A stretch of DNA of 39,377 nt from CAYTUI01 sp964441335 (lineage in GTDB: Bacteria; Patescibacteriota; Patescibacteriia; UBA1558; 2-01-FULL-52-15): positions 1 through 39,377 of the forward strand of contig CAYTUI010000009.1 of the NCBI GenBank assembly GCA_964441335.1, written 5' to 3'. The notes beneath the pieces were generated by a model. The model made no database searches and had not been told where the DNA came from. It saw nothing but the letters and a program-made list of their open reading frames with translations. The position numbers and the translations under genes were made by a program. How positions within the stretch are numbered: the stretch's first letter is position 1; each line of letters opens with the position of its first letter. Below, in pieces: positions 23,594 to 31,049 of this stretch.

Positions 23594-24892
23594 ATGGATA
23601 CCCTAGTTATTCAAGGAGGAAAAAAATTACACGGAGAAATTACTGTCGGCGGTTCTAAGAACGCCAGTTTAGCCATTCTGGCCGGCACAACCTTAATAGC
23701 CGGTGAAATTAAGTTAAGCAACGTTCCTAAAATTGGCGACGTTTTAACCATGTTGGATATTCTGAAAAGTATGGACTCTAAAATTAAATGGACGTCCGAA
23801 CATGAAGTGGTAATTGATAATAGCAAATTAGACCCTGCTAAAATGGATTTCTCTTTGGTTGGCAAAATCAGAGCTTCATTAATGCTGATGGGCCCCTTAG
23901 CCGCCCGTTTTGAAAATATCAGGATTAGTACTCCGGGCGGTTGTCGGATTGGCACCAGACCAATTGACGCTCATCTGAAAGGTATAACGGACTTGGGGTT
24001 TAATGTCGCCACTGAAGAGAATTTTTTTGCTATTACCAAAGGCGCGAATTTTCCCCCGGAAATTGTCATGAGCGAGTTTAGCGTAACAGCCACGCAAAAT
24101 GTAATTCTAGCGGCTGTGGGCTTAGGCGCGGAAGTAGTGATTAAAATTGCGGCGGCTGAATATTCAGTTCAGGATTTATGCTGGTTTTTGAATAAGTGCG
24201 GAGCTAACATCAGCGGTATCGGTACGCATACCTTAAAAATTGGAAAAACGGATGACAAATTACATGGTGAGAATTACCAGATTATGAACGATCCGATTGA
24301 AGCGGGCACTTTTCTGGCTTTAGCCGGCGCTACCGGTTCGCAATTTACGATTAAGGATGTGCCAATAGATATGATGGTTCTGGAATTGGAGAAATTTAAG
24401 GAGGCCGGTTTGGTTTTTGATATAAATAATAAGAGATTTGATCAGGAGAAGCATTATTATATCGCCGATTTGGAGGTAAAAAAGACCAGTGGCATTAAAC
24501 CGTTAGCCAAACTTCACGATATGCCCTCGCCCGGTGTGATAGCTGATTTCCTCCAGCCCTTTTCAGTCATGTTGACCCAAGCTAAAGGTATTAGCTTGAT
24601 TTACGATTGGATGTATGATGGACGACTTAAATACGTTAAAGAATTAAAAAGAATGGGCGCTGACATGAAGGTGCTGGACGCTCATCGCGTTATGATTATC
24701 GGGCCAACGCCTTTGAACGGTAAAGACATTACCAGCTTTGACTTACGGGCTGGAGCAACTTTATTGATTGCCGCTTTAGCAGCTGATGGAGAAAGCACTA
24801 TCCATGAAGTTGAGCAAATTGATCGCGGTTATGAGAATATTGATGACAGATTAAGAAAAATGGGCGCTGAAATTGAACGTCGGTCTATTTAG
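23594..24892 (+). CDS. murA: UDP-N-acetylglucosamine 1-carboxyvinyltransferase
   Basis: MurA adds enolpyruvate to UDP-GlcNAc, the first committed step of peptidoglycan synthesis. The sequence shows GGSKNASLAIL with the conserved Lys-Asn pair near residue 22, RASLMLMGPLAARF, and PGGCRIGTRPID with the catalytic Cys at residue 117, so the enzyme should be fosfomycin-sensitive in principle. Later motifs are TQNVILAA, DMPSPGVIADFLQP with the catalytic Asp region, and DLRAGATLLIAALAADG near the end. The length of 432 residues fits. There is no SD; the start lies directly after the AGCTA array. The S41 protease gene follows after 30 nt. Confidence 0.94.
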   Translation: MDTLVIQGGKKLHGEITVGGSKNASLAILAGTTLIAGEIKLSNVPKIGDVLTMLDILKSMDSKIKWTSEHEVVIDNSKLDPAKMDFSLVGKIRASLMLMGPLAARFENIRISTPGGCRIGTRPIDAHLKGITDLGFNVATEENFFAITKGANFPPEIVMSEFSVTATQNVILAAVGLGAEVVIKIAAAEYSVQDLCWFLNKCGANISGIGTHTLKIGKTDDKLHGENYQIMNDPIEAGTFLALAGATGSQFTIKDVPIDMMVLELEKFKEAGLVFDINNKRFDQEKHYYIADLEVKKTSGIKPLAKLHDMPSPGVIADFLQPFSVMLTQAKGISLIYDWMYDGRLKYVKELKRMGADMKVLDAHRVMIIGPTPLNGKDITSFDLRAGATLLIAALAADGESTIHEVEQIDRGYENIDDRLRKMGAEIERRSI

Positions 24893-24910
24893 TAATTATC
24901 TAAAATTTTG

Positions 24911-24916
24911 TATAAT
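24911..24916 (+). promoter_or_regulatory. -10 element of the S41 protease gene
   Basis: A perfect TATAAT lies exactly 6 nt before the ATG at 24923. There is no room for an SD, so the mRNA would start at the initiation codon. The -35 region is weak. Confidence 0.6.
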
Positions 24917-24922
24917 AGAAAA

Positions 24923-26203
24923 ATGGAAGAAATAAATATTGTTACTCCGGTACAACCTTCAAAAAAGAAACCTGGCTGGCGGCTAGGCGTCTTTAGTTTA
25001 GTAGTAGTTTTGTTGGCTATAAGTTTCCTTAGTGGCTACGTAGTGGCTGTTTTGCAGTTACCGTCGGCGCCTTTGGCTAATGTAACTAATTTGGCGCAGT
25101 TTCGCGACCAAAGTGAACAGCTGGCTAAAGAGCGAGGCATTGATTTTAATTTATTTTGGGATGTCTGGGATAGGATCTATGCGGAGCATATAGATAAGGC
25201 CACGATTAAAGCTGAAGATCTGCTCTACGGTGCCATTTCCGGCATGGTTGATGCTGTCGGTGACCCACATACGGTATTTCTCAAACCGGCGGATAATAAA
25301 GAATTTACCCAAGAATTGTCCGGGGCTTTTGAAGGCATTGGTGCGGAAATTGGTATTAAGGACAAAAAATTAATTATTGTCGCGCCTTTAACCAACAGTC
25401 CGGCTGAAAAAGCGGGATTGCGGGCCGGTGATTACATTGTTGCTATAGATGGTGAAGATACTTATGGTTTAACTTTGGATGCGGCTGTCGGCAAAATCAA
25501 AGGTAAAAAAGGCACTGAAGTAACGCTAACTGTTATTCATAAAGAAGACGGTTCCACAGCTGAAAACATTAAAATTGTCAGGGATAAAATTGACGTGCCG
25601 TCAGTTGAATGGAGCATGGATGACAATAATATTGCTATTATCAAAATCGTGACATTTAATCAGGATTCCAGTAAAAGTTTTGTTAAGGCTTTGACAGAGG
25701 TCATTAAGAAAGATCCGCAAGGACTGATTATTGACTTGCGAAATGATCCGGGCGGATTTTTGGTGGAGGCGGTAGATATTGCCAGCGCTTGGGTTCCTGA
25801 AAATGAGGTGGTGGTCAGAGAAGTTTTTACTGACGCTTCTAAGAATGAGGATTACCGCGCCAAAAAGCAGTTGGCTGTGCCCAAGGTTCCGACCATTGTT
25901 TTGATTAATGAAGGTTCGGCTTCAGCCTCGGAAATTTTGGCTGGCGCTCTGCAGGATTATGAACTAGCTACCATAGTCGGAGTTAAATCTTTCGGTAAGG
26001 GCTCTGTTCAGGATTTGGAACAATTAGCCGGCGGGTCAGCTTTGAAAATCAGTGTGGCTAAATGGCTGACGCCCAAGGGTCGTTCCATTCAGGATCAGGG
26101 TATTGAACCGGACTTTGTTGTGGAGCTGACTCCGGAGGATTTCGATCAAGATAAAGATCCGCAGTTGGATAAAGCTAAGGAGCTGATTTTGAAGGATTAT
26201 TAA
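24923..26203 (+). CDS. S41 C-terminal processing protease (CtpA/Prc-like)
   Basis: This membrane-anchored periplasmic-side serine protease has 426 residues. A basic cytoplasmic start and a single membrane helix (about residues 26-45) are followed by an S41 N-terminal helical region and a PDZ domain (GAEIGIKDKKLIIVAPLTNSPAEKAGLRAGDYIV). The catalytic domain comes next, with LIIDLRNDPGGFL, the serine cluster NEGSASASEIL at residues 330-339 and the catalytic Lys359 in SFGKGSVQ. The ATG at 24923 is preferred over an upstream TTG at 24908 because a TATAAT lies between them. Family members trim membrane proteins and cell-wall enzymes. Confidence 0.92.
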   Translation: MEEINIVTPVQPSKKKPGWRLGVFSLVVVLLAISFLSGYVVAVLQLPSAPLANVTNLAQFRDQSEQLAKERGIDFNLFWDVWDRIYAEHIDKATIKAEDLLYGAISGMVDAVGDPHTVFLKPADNKEFTQELSGAFEGIGAEIGIKDKKLIIVAPLTNSPAEKAGLRAGDYIVAIDGEDTYGLTLDAAVGKIKGKKGTEVTLTVIHKEDGSTAENIKIVRDKIDVPSVEWSMDDNNIAIIKIVTFNQDSSKSFVKALTEVIKKDPQGLIIDLRNDPGGFLVEAVDIASAWVPENEVVVREVFTDASKNEDYRAKKQLAVPKVPTIVLINEGSASASEILAGALQDYELATIVGVKSFGKGSVQDLEQLAGGSALKISVAKWLTPKGRSIQDQGIEPDFVVELTPEDFDQDKDPQLDKAKELILKDY

Positions 26204-26209
26204 TATGAT

Positions 26210-26290
26210 AGCATGTGGCTAGTGGCCTGTGGCCGGTAGTTTTTGCGAACTACTATCTACTACCTACTTCCTACTAGCTACAAGCAGAAT
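26210..26290. repeat. CTA-rich array upstream of rplI
   Basis: GTGGCTAGTGGCCTGTGGCC and TACTATCTACTACCTACTT units fill the spacer between the protease and rplI genes. The two blocks are partly complementary (GGTAGT near 26234 with ACTACC near 26258). Confidence 0.65.
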
Positions 26291-26752
26291 ATGAAAGTAA
26301 TATTACTAAAGACAATCGCTAGCCTAGGGGTGATGGGTGAAGTGAAAGAAGTAAAGGACGGTTATGCCCAAAATTATTTATTTCCCCAAAAATTGGCAAT
26401 GCCAATTGGCGACCCCAGAGCCGCGAAGGCAAGAAGTCCCCAAAGTTCAGTCAAAGCCGCTTCAGAGGGCAAAAATAAGCCCCAGGACGCTATAATTAGA
26501 GGCTTGTTAGATAGAAAAGTGTCTCTAAGATCAAAGGCTGGTGAACATAAGAAGCTTTATGCCGGTATCAGTCCCAAGGAGATAATTGAGGCTGTTAAAC
26601 TTCAGTTAGGTATTGATTTGCCCGAGAGCGCTTTTAAGAGGTATAATCATATTAAGACAACCGGCGAACATAAGGTTCAAGTGATGATAAACGGCCAGCC
26701 GGTTGAATTTGTTGTAATAGTCAAAGAATTGATTAATGAAAAAAGCCACTAA
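26291..26752 (+). CDS. rplI: 50S ribosomal protein bL9
   Basis: The protein has 153 residues. The N-terminal domain MKVILLKTIASLGVMGEVKEVKDGYAQNYLFPQKLA carries the L9 signature for 23S rRNA binding. A helical linker follows, then the C-terminal domain with YAGISPKEIIEAVKLQLGIDLP and GEHKVQVMINGQPVEFVV. The start is the ATG at 26291, giving the usual L9 N-terminus; the in-frame ATG at 26243 lies within the CTA-rich array and would add an implausible extension. The 3' end overlaps pyrG by 17 nt. No SD is present. Many Patescibacteria are reported to lack bL9, so its presence is a lineage clue. Confidence 0.95.
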   Translation: MKVILLKTIASLGVMGEVKEVKDGYAQNYLFPQKLAMPIGDPRAAKARSPQSSVKAASEGKNKPQDAIIRGLLDRKVSLRSKAGEHKKLYAGISPKEIIEAVKLQLGIDLPESAFKRYNHIKTTGEHKVQVMINGQPVEFVVIVKELINEKSH

Positions 26753-28373
26753 ATATATCTTTGTCGTAGGCGGCGTTATGTCAGGAGTCGGAAAAGGCAT
26801 AACTACTGCTTCCATCGGAAAAATACTGCAGAGCAAAGGCTTTAGCGTCAGCGCCATCAAAATTGATCCCTATATCAATGTTGATGCCGGCACCATGAAT
26901 CCTACGGTTCATGGTGAAGTTTTTGTTACCAAAGACGGCGACGAAACAGATCAGGATATCGGAAATTATGAGCGCTTCATGAATATTGAACTGACTCGGG
27001 TGGATTATATGACGACAGGCAGAGTTTATTTGAGTGTTATTCAGGAGGAAAGGAATTTGAAGTTTGGTGGTCGGTGCGTGGAAGTGGTTCCACATATTCC
27101 GCAGGAAGTTATTCGTCGGATTAAAAAAGCGGCGGCCAACAGTAAAGCTGATTTTATGATTATTGAAGTTGGTGGGACAATTGGTGAGTATCAGAATATT
27201 CTGTTTTTGGAAGCCGCTCGTATGCTGAAATTACAATACCCTGATGATGTGTTGTTTGTCTTGGTCAGCTATCTACCGATTCCTAATAAAATAGGGGAGA
27301 TGAAAACAAAGCCCACGCAATATGCCTCCCGCACTTTAAACGGTGCCGGTATTCAGGCTGATTTTATATTTTGTCGGGCGGAAAATCCTTTGGATCAACA
27401 GCGCAAAGATAAAGTGGCTACGTTCTGTAATGTTAAAAAAGAGCATGTTATTTCCGCGCCTGATGTGGACAGTATTTATGATGTGCCGATTTATTTTGAA
27501 AAACAGGATGTCGGTAATAAGATCTTGACTAAATTGGGTCTAATTCCAAAATCTAAAGATTTGCATGATTGGCGGGCAATGGTCAGTCGGTTAAAAAGAG
27601 CTCGCAAGACCCAGCAGATTGCCGTGGTTGGAAAATATTTTTCTTCGGGTGATTATTTATTAGCTGACGTTTATATTTCTGTTATTGAAGCTATTAAACA
27701 CGCCGGCGGTCAGCTTAATGTCAAGCCGATTCTGCACTGGGTTGATTCCGAAGATTTTGAGAGGCCGGGGGCATCTATGGCCGCGCTTAAAAAAATGGAT
27801 GGGATTATTGTGCCCGGAGGTTTTGGTACCCGAGGAATTAAGGGAGTTCTTAAGGCCATAAAGTATGCCCGGGAAAATAAGATACCTTATTTAGGTTTAT
27901 GTTATGGCATGCAATTGGCAACGATTGAATATGCCAGAAACGTGGCCGGAATTAAAGAAGCGGATACGGTTGAAATGAATCCTAAGACAAAATATCCTGT
28001 GATACATATTAATGAAAAACAGGCGCAGAATTTAGCCGCCAATAACTATGGCAATTCTATGCGTCTGGGAGCTTATAAGGCCAAATTGAAGCGCGGGTCG
28101 GTTGTGGCCGAGGCTTATGGCAAAAATATTATCTCCGAAAGACATCGACACCGCTATGAATTTAATAACGTTTATAGAAAGCCTTTAGAAAAAGCCGGTT
28201 TGGTTTTATCGGGCATTTGTCCTGATAATGATTTGGTTGAGGTTTGTGAACTGCCCAAAGAAGTTCATCCCTTTTTCGTGGGCACTCAATATCATCCGGA
28301 ATTTCAGTCCCGTCCTTTAAATCCGCACCCGTTGTTTTTGGCTTTTATTAAAGCGGCAGGTAAAAGAAAGTAG
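26736..28373 (+). CDS. pyrG: CTP synthase
   Basis: CTP synthase aminates UTP to CTP using ATP and glutamine. The 545-residue protein has the full two-domain layout. The synthetase domain begins FVVGGVMSGVGKGITTASIG and includes DPYINVDAGTMNPTVHGEVFV. The C-terminal class I glutamine amidotransferase domain has GGFGTRG, LGLCYGMQ with the nucleophile Cys389, and GTQYHPEF with the catalytic His-Glu pair. The start overlaps rplI, indicating co-translation. The kinase-like gene follows after two bases. Confidence 0.97.
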   Translation: MKKATKYIFVVGGVMSGVGKGITTASIGKILQSKGFSVSAIKIDPYINVDAGTMNPTVHGEVFVTKDGDETDQDIGNYERFMNIELTRVDYMTTGRVYLSVIQEERNLKFGGRCVEVVPHIPQEVIRRIKKAAANSKADFMIIEVGGTIGEYQNILFLEAARMLKLQYPDDVLFVLVSYLPIPNKIGEMKTKPTQYASRTLNGAGIQADFIFCRAENPLDQQRKDKVATFCNVKKEHVISAPDVDSIYDVPIYFEKQDVGNKILTKLGLIPKSKDLHDWRAMVSRLKRARKTQQIAVVGKYFSSGDYLLADVYISVIEAIKHAGGQLNVKPILHWVDSEDFERPGASMAALKKMDGIIVPGGFGTRGIKGVLKAIKYARENKIPYLGLCYGMQLATIEYARNVAGIKEADTVEMNPKTKYPVIHINEKQAQNLAANNYGNSMRLGAYKAKLKRGSVVAEAYGKNIISERHRHRYEFNNVYRKPLEKAGLVLSGICPDNDLVEVCELPKEVHPFFVGTQYHPEFQSRPLNPHPLFLAFIKAAGKRK

Positions 28374-28375
28374 GC

Positions 28376-29218
28376 ATGAATTTTCTTGATAACAATTTCT
28401 GGAAAGTTGAAAGGCATAAACCAGAGGATGCGGCTGATGATGTCGGTGTTGCAGTTTTAGAGCCTGAAGATGATAGTCAAAAAAAGCAATCGGAATGGTC
28501 TAGTAGTCCAAAGGAAATAGATTTGGAAAGGCGGCTCATCAGTGGAAGCTCTGAATTAAATGGAGGCTGTAATAAATCGGAGATCATAGAGCTGAAGGAT
28601 GATGGTAGGGCGATTTTTAAACCTAAAGAAGGTGAAAAACAATTTGACTGGAAAAAGGTTAAAGCTGGCACATATTATTTACGGGAAAGAGCTGCCTATC
28701 TTGTTGATAGATTCTTAGATTTAGATTTAGTACCTCCGACAGTTATTCGAGAGGTTGGTGGTGATCTCGGTAGCTGCCAGGAATTTGTTCCCGATGCAAA
28801 ACCCGGGTGGTCTGCCAGTAATGAGGAAAAAAGGAATTCTCGTCAGCAAAGAACCTTGATGGCATTATTTGATTGTTTAACTTTTAATTCAGATCGCCAC
28901 TGCAATAATTTTTTAATTAAGAGCAGTAGCGTTATTGCGATTGATAACGGTATGACTTTTGAACATGATAAACTTCGACAAGAGGCAATATTTGATATCA
29001 CAGCCGAAGATTTACAAAGTGAGGTTGTCAAACAATTTAAAGAAAAGTTGAAATTGTTCATAGAATCCAAAAATAATTCTAAACTTTTGAAAGAACTGCT
29101 CGGTGAATTGATATCTTCTAGAGAAATTAAAGCATTTTTTTCCAGATGTCATATTCTCTTGGCAAAAATAGATAAACGTCCGGAATATCTTTATCTTGAT
29201 AAGCTACCATATCAATAA
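28376..29218 (+). CDS. PI3/PI4-kinase-like (HipA/FAM20-like fold) protein
   Basis: This 280-residue protein appears to be an atypical kinase. An acidic N-terminus of about 50 residues precedes a short lobe with GRAIFKPKEGE, where a Lys near residue 80 may bind ATP. A helical segment ERAAYLVDRFLDLDLVPPTV follows, then GSCQEFVPDA. The catalytic loop is NSDRHCNNFLI (Asp173, His175, Asn178) and the metal-binding Asp190 lies in AIDNGMTF. This D-R-H-x-x-N plus D-N-G arrangement is typical of phosphatidylinositol-kinase-like and related families rather than canonical protein kinases. The gene starts two bases after pyrG, and a small gene follows after two bases. The substrate is unknown. Confidence 0.8.
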   Translation: MNFLDNNFWKVERHKPEDAADDVGVAVLEPEDDSQKKQSEWSSSPKEIDLERRLISGSSELNGGCNKSEIIELKDDGRAIFKPKEGEKQFDWKKVKAGTYYLRERAAYLVDRFLDLDLVPPTVIREVGGDLGSCQEFVPDAKPGWSASNEEKRNSRQQRTLMALFDCLTFNSDRHCNNFLIKSSSVIAIDNGMTFEHDKLRQEAIFDITAEDLQSEVVKQFKEKLKLFIESKNNSKLLKELLGELISSREIKAFFSRCHILLAKIDKRPEYLYLDKLPYQ

Positions 29219-29220
29219 TT

Positions 29221-29481
29221 ATGAAATACGTTGAAATATATCAACTACAAAACGACGGCAGTCAGAAGACAGTGGTGGTTTGTAGTCTAAAAGATGATGG
29301 CGTTAGTTGCGACGGTGACTCTAATTTTGTGAAGAACTTGGAGCTAGAAGGAATTATAGATTACCAAAGTGAAAATAGTCAGAAACTGTATTTTAAGGAC
29401 GGTCTAAGATTTCTGGAGCAACTTAAGTATAATTTTAAATCAGGATATTTGAATGCGTCGGATGTGAAGGAGAAGGAGTAA
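29221..29481 (+). CDS. Small acidic protein, probable partner of the kinase
   Basis: This 86-residue cytoplasmic protein has no membrane segment. It starts MKYVEIYQLQNDG and contains FVKNLELEGIIDYQ and KDGLRFLEQLKYNFKSGYLNASDV. I do not recognise a named family. The gene begins two bases after the kinase-like gene with no SD, so translation is presumably coupled. It could be a regulator, substrate or antitoxin-like partner of the kinase; only the tight linkage supports this. The end GAAGGAGAAGGAG is purine-rich like the other repeat-touched 3' ends. Confidence 0.75.
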   Translation: MKYVEIYQLQNDGSQKTVVVCSLKDDGVSCDGDSNFVKNLELEGIIDYQSENSQKLYFKDGLRFLEQLKYNFKSGYLNASDVKEKE

Positions 29482-29516
29482 TTTAGTTTGTGTTGGCTAT
29501 TCTTCTTTTTAAAATC

Positions 29517-29620
29517 ATAATTTCTAAATCCTAAAACCTAAACAAATCATAATGTTTTAAAGTTTTAAACATTATGATTTTAAATTTAGATATTGTTTAG
29601 TATTTAGAATTTAGGGTTTA
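29517..29620. repeat. Large A+T-rich inverted repeat with CTAAA-type arms
   Basis: The core AAATCATAATGTTT (29544-29557) and AAACATTATGATTT (29567-29580) are perfect reverse complements around a 9-nt centre. Outside it, CTAAATCCTAAAACCTAAAC on the left is mirrored by TTTAGTATTTAGAATTTAGG on the right, so the arms continue imperfectly for about 30 nt more per side. Confidence 0.82.
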
Positions 29621-29730
29621 GAATTTTATATAGAGACCGCTTCGCAAGCTCGCGGATGTCTACTAAATTACGATCTCGTGTAAGACTAACTAGGTTGCTC
29701 GCAGAGTTAGCGAATCTGCGCTTTTATTCC

Positions 29731-29878
29731 GGATACTGCGACCCCGAGAGAAGACAAGCGTAGGTTGGCGAAGTCGAGGGCGAAGCAGTCCCGTTCTAAA
29801 TTTGGCGACTGTAGCAGATAAATCGGGACTGCCACGTCACCTCGCCAGCCTTTGGCTGACGGGTTCCTCGCAGTATCC
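29731..29878. repeat. Nested inverted repeat, mobile-palindrome-like
   Basis: Outer arms GGATACTGCGA (29731-29741) and TCGCAGTATCC (29868-29878) are exact reverse complements. Inside, GCAGTCCCG pairs exactly with CGGGACTGC, and GGTTGGCGA pairs with TCGCCAGCC apart from one mismatch. GTCAGCCAAAGGCTG forms a small hairpin on the reverse strand. The layout resembles widely dispersed bacterial palindromic repeats of the TTGCGAGG...GGCAATC type, although that family link is from memory. Confidence 0.75.
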
Positions 29879-29956
29879 CTGATAGCAGAGACGTAGACAA
29901 TAACTAGCTATAATTTGCGAGAAGCAGATGGAGTATAAAATTTTTGTCGCCCCAAG

Positions 29957-30003
29957 CACCTAACACCTAATACCTATAACCTAACTCCTTACTCCTATCT
30001 AAA
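29957..30003. repeat. CCTAATACCTA-type array
   Basis: Drifting copies such as CACCTAACACCTAATACC and TAACCTAACTCC are followed by TTACTCCTATC. An almost identical array lies at 31814-31855. Confidence 0.8.
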
Positions 30004-30010
30004 ATACAAA

Positions 30011-30052
30011 CAGAAAACCCCACGCAGTGCATGAAGCTTTCTGCGAGGGGTT
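30011..30052 (-). terminator. Intrinsic terminator of module B
   Basis: Read on the reverse strand, AACCCCTCGCAG (30052-30041) pairs with CTGCGTGGGGTT (30027-30016) with one mismatch in 12, followed by TTCTGTTTG. It lies 36 nt beyond the stop of the second module B gene. Confidence 0.82.
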
Positions 30053-30088
30053 AATGCTCCTCTGATGGGAGGTTGGTCGGTTTACTTC

Positions 30089-30340
30089 TTAGTCGAACGC
30101 GGGACGGAACCAGGCATGTGGGGCGTTCTCCTTGATCCACTCCCGAGCGGTATCGCGTAACGGGAGCCACATCACACCATATAGTTCCTTGGGGTAGTCG
30201 TCTGCGGGGCTATCCCAGGTGACCTTGCTCGGAGTCAAACTCTCGATCTTCGGTATAGCGACCGCCATGATGGCCTCGGCCTGATCGTCGAACAGACCTC
30301 GGTCGGTCAACATTTTCTTCAGTTTCTCTCTTGTGGTCAC
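30089..30340 (-). CDS. Uncharacterised small protein (module B, gene 2)
   Basis: The protein has 83 residues, starting at a GTG (MTTREKL) with an AAGGAG SD seven bases before it. The N-terminal half looks helical (REKLKKMLTDRGLFDDQAEAIMAVAIPKIE) and the C-terminal half contains TWDSPADDYPKELYGVMWLPLRDTAREWIKENAPHAWF. The L-x-x-R-G-(L/M)-F-x-x-Q-A pattern resembles small hypothetical proteins I associate with Patescibacteria, but I cannot name a family. It is encoded 19 nt after the preceding gene and before a strong terminator. Codon use is G+C-rich. Confidence 0.78.
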   Translation of the reverse strand: MTTREKLKKMLTDRGLFDDQAEAIMAVAIPKIESLTPSKVTWDSPADDYPKELYGVMWLPLRDTAREWIKENAPHAWFRPAFD

Positions 30341-30359
30341 GTTTTTCTCCTTGGCGCAG

Positions 30360-30734
30360 TTATGAGGCGTTGCCGCTGACGGGCTTGGGGCTGATTCTGA
30401 TGCAACTGAACTGACGCAAGTCCTTGGCTTGACCGGTCCAGGGCAACCAGAGGAGTCCGAATCTTGTCTCGTAGACCTCCACCGCGAAAGTCCGCGAAAT
30501 CTCGGCTAGGAGCTCCCAGAGTTCGTCACCGGGATTGATGTTGGCTCGCGCCCCGCTGGCGAACTCTACCTGATACTGCTTGGTTGGGTTTAGTTCCAGC
30601 CAAGCCTTGAATTTGCCCTGGCGCAGAATCTCCAGAGCGCCGGCGTGGCACCAGACTTGCCACTTGCCCTCATGTTCGCACATGAGCGGTCTGAATCTTC
30701 CCTCGGGATACACGTGGAGCGGGGAAATGTGCAT
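30360..30734 (-). CDS. Uncharacterised small protein (module B, gene 1)
   Basis: The protein has 124 residues, is soluble and is rich in Trp (WQVW, AWLEL, LWELL, LWLPW). No family is recognised. The start ATG at 30734 has an excellent SD (AAGGAGGTG) about six bases upstream. The central part ALEILRQGKFKAWLELNPTKQYQVEFASG and the ending FGLLWLPWTGQ suggest a mixed alpha/beta fold. It is the first gene of a two-gene unit with promoter and terminator. The sequence shares the motif (M/L)WLP(L/W) with the following gene product, which may be coincidence. Confidence 0.78.
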   Translation of the reverse strand: MHISPLHVYPEGRFRPLMCEHEGKWQVWCHAGALEILRQGKFKAWLELNPTKQYQVEFASGARANINPGDELWELLAEISRTFAVEVYETRFGLLWLPWTGQAKDLRQFSCIRISPKPVSGNAS

Positions 30735-31049
30735 CTTTCACCTCCTTGATCTGTGACGAGAGATTTTAGCTTAAAACTAATACATAAGTATCAAAGAAAT
30801 GGAAATTTGTCAAGCTTCGTCGGTAATGTGTACACACATATTGCACTTTTCTATTAGTTTAATAATCGGGTTAAATATACAGTTTGTGCGCTGGAAACTT
30901 GCCAAAATATTGAATAGTGCTATTAATTAAGTCCTCGTCAATCACTACCGCTGGCGAGCTGATGAAGTTTCCGTTTGTGGTCTGAAGCCATTTACGGAAG
31001 ACGTCTGAAGCGTCCATCTGTGAATAGGTAGAACAGAGGAGTTCTTTCC
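30735..31049. other. 315-bp spacer between divergent modules B and C
   Basis: It holds the module B promoter near 30785-30813 and an 8-bp palindrome GTGTACAC near 30827. On the reverse strand an open frame without SD (30871-31017) runs through the second half; I do not accept it as a gene. No clear -35/-10 pair for module C was found. Confidence 0.6.
30785..30813 (-). promoter_or_regulatory. Promoter of module B
   Basis: On the reverse strand a perfect TTGACA (30813-30808) and a weaker TACTTA (30790-30785) have a 17-nt spacer. The leader to the ATG at 30734 is about 45 nt. Confidence 0.65.

Larger units (their letters stand above)
29482..30010. other. Repeat-filled intergenic region, no gene seen
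   Basis: In order, it contains a long A+T-rich inverted repeat built on CTAAA units (29517-29620), about 100 nt of mixed sequence including CCGC/GCGG and GCAGATTCGC-like palindromic bits, a G+C-richer nested inverted repeat (29731-29878), and a CCTAATACCTA-type array (29957-30000) that runs up to the terminator of module B. No open frame with a convincing start or family match is present. Confidence 0.8.

Noticed and set aside
29957..30003. CRISPR array
   Set aside because: The units are short (6-9 nt), drift continuously and have no spacers of constant length; no cas gene is present.
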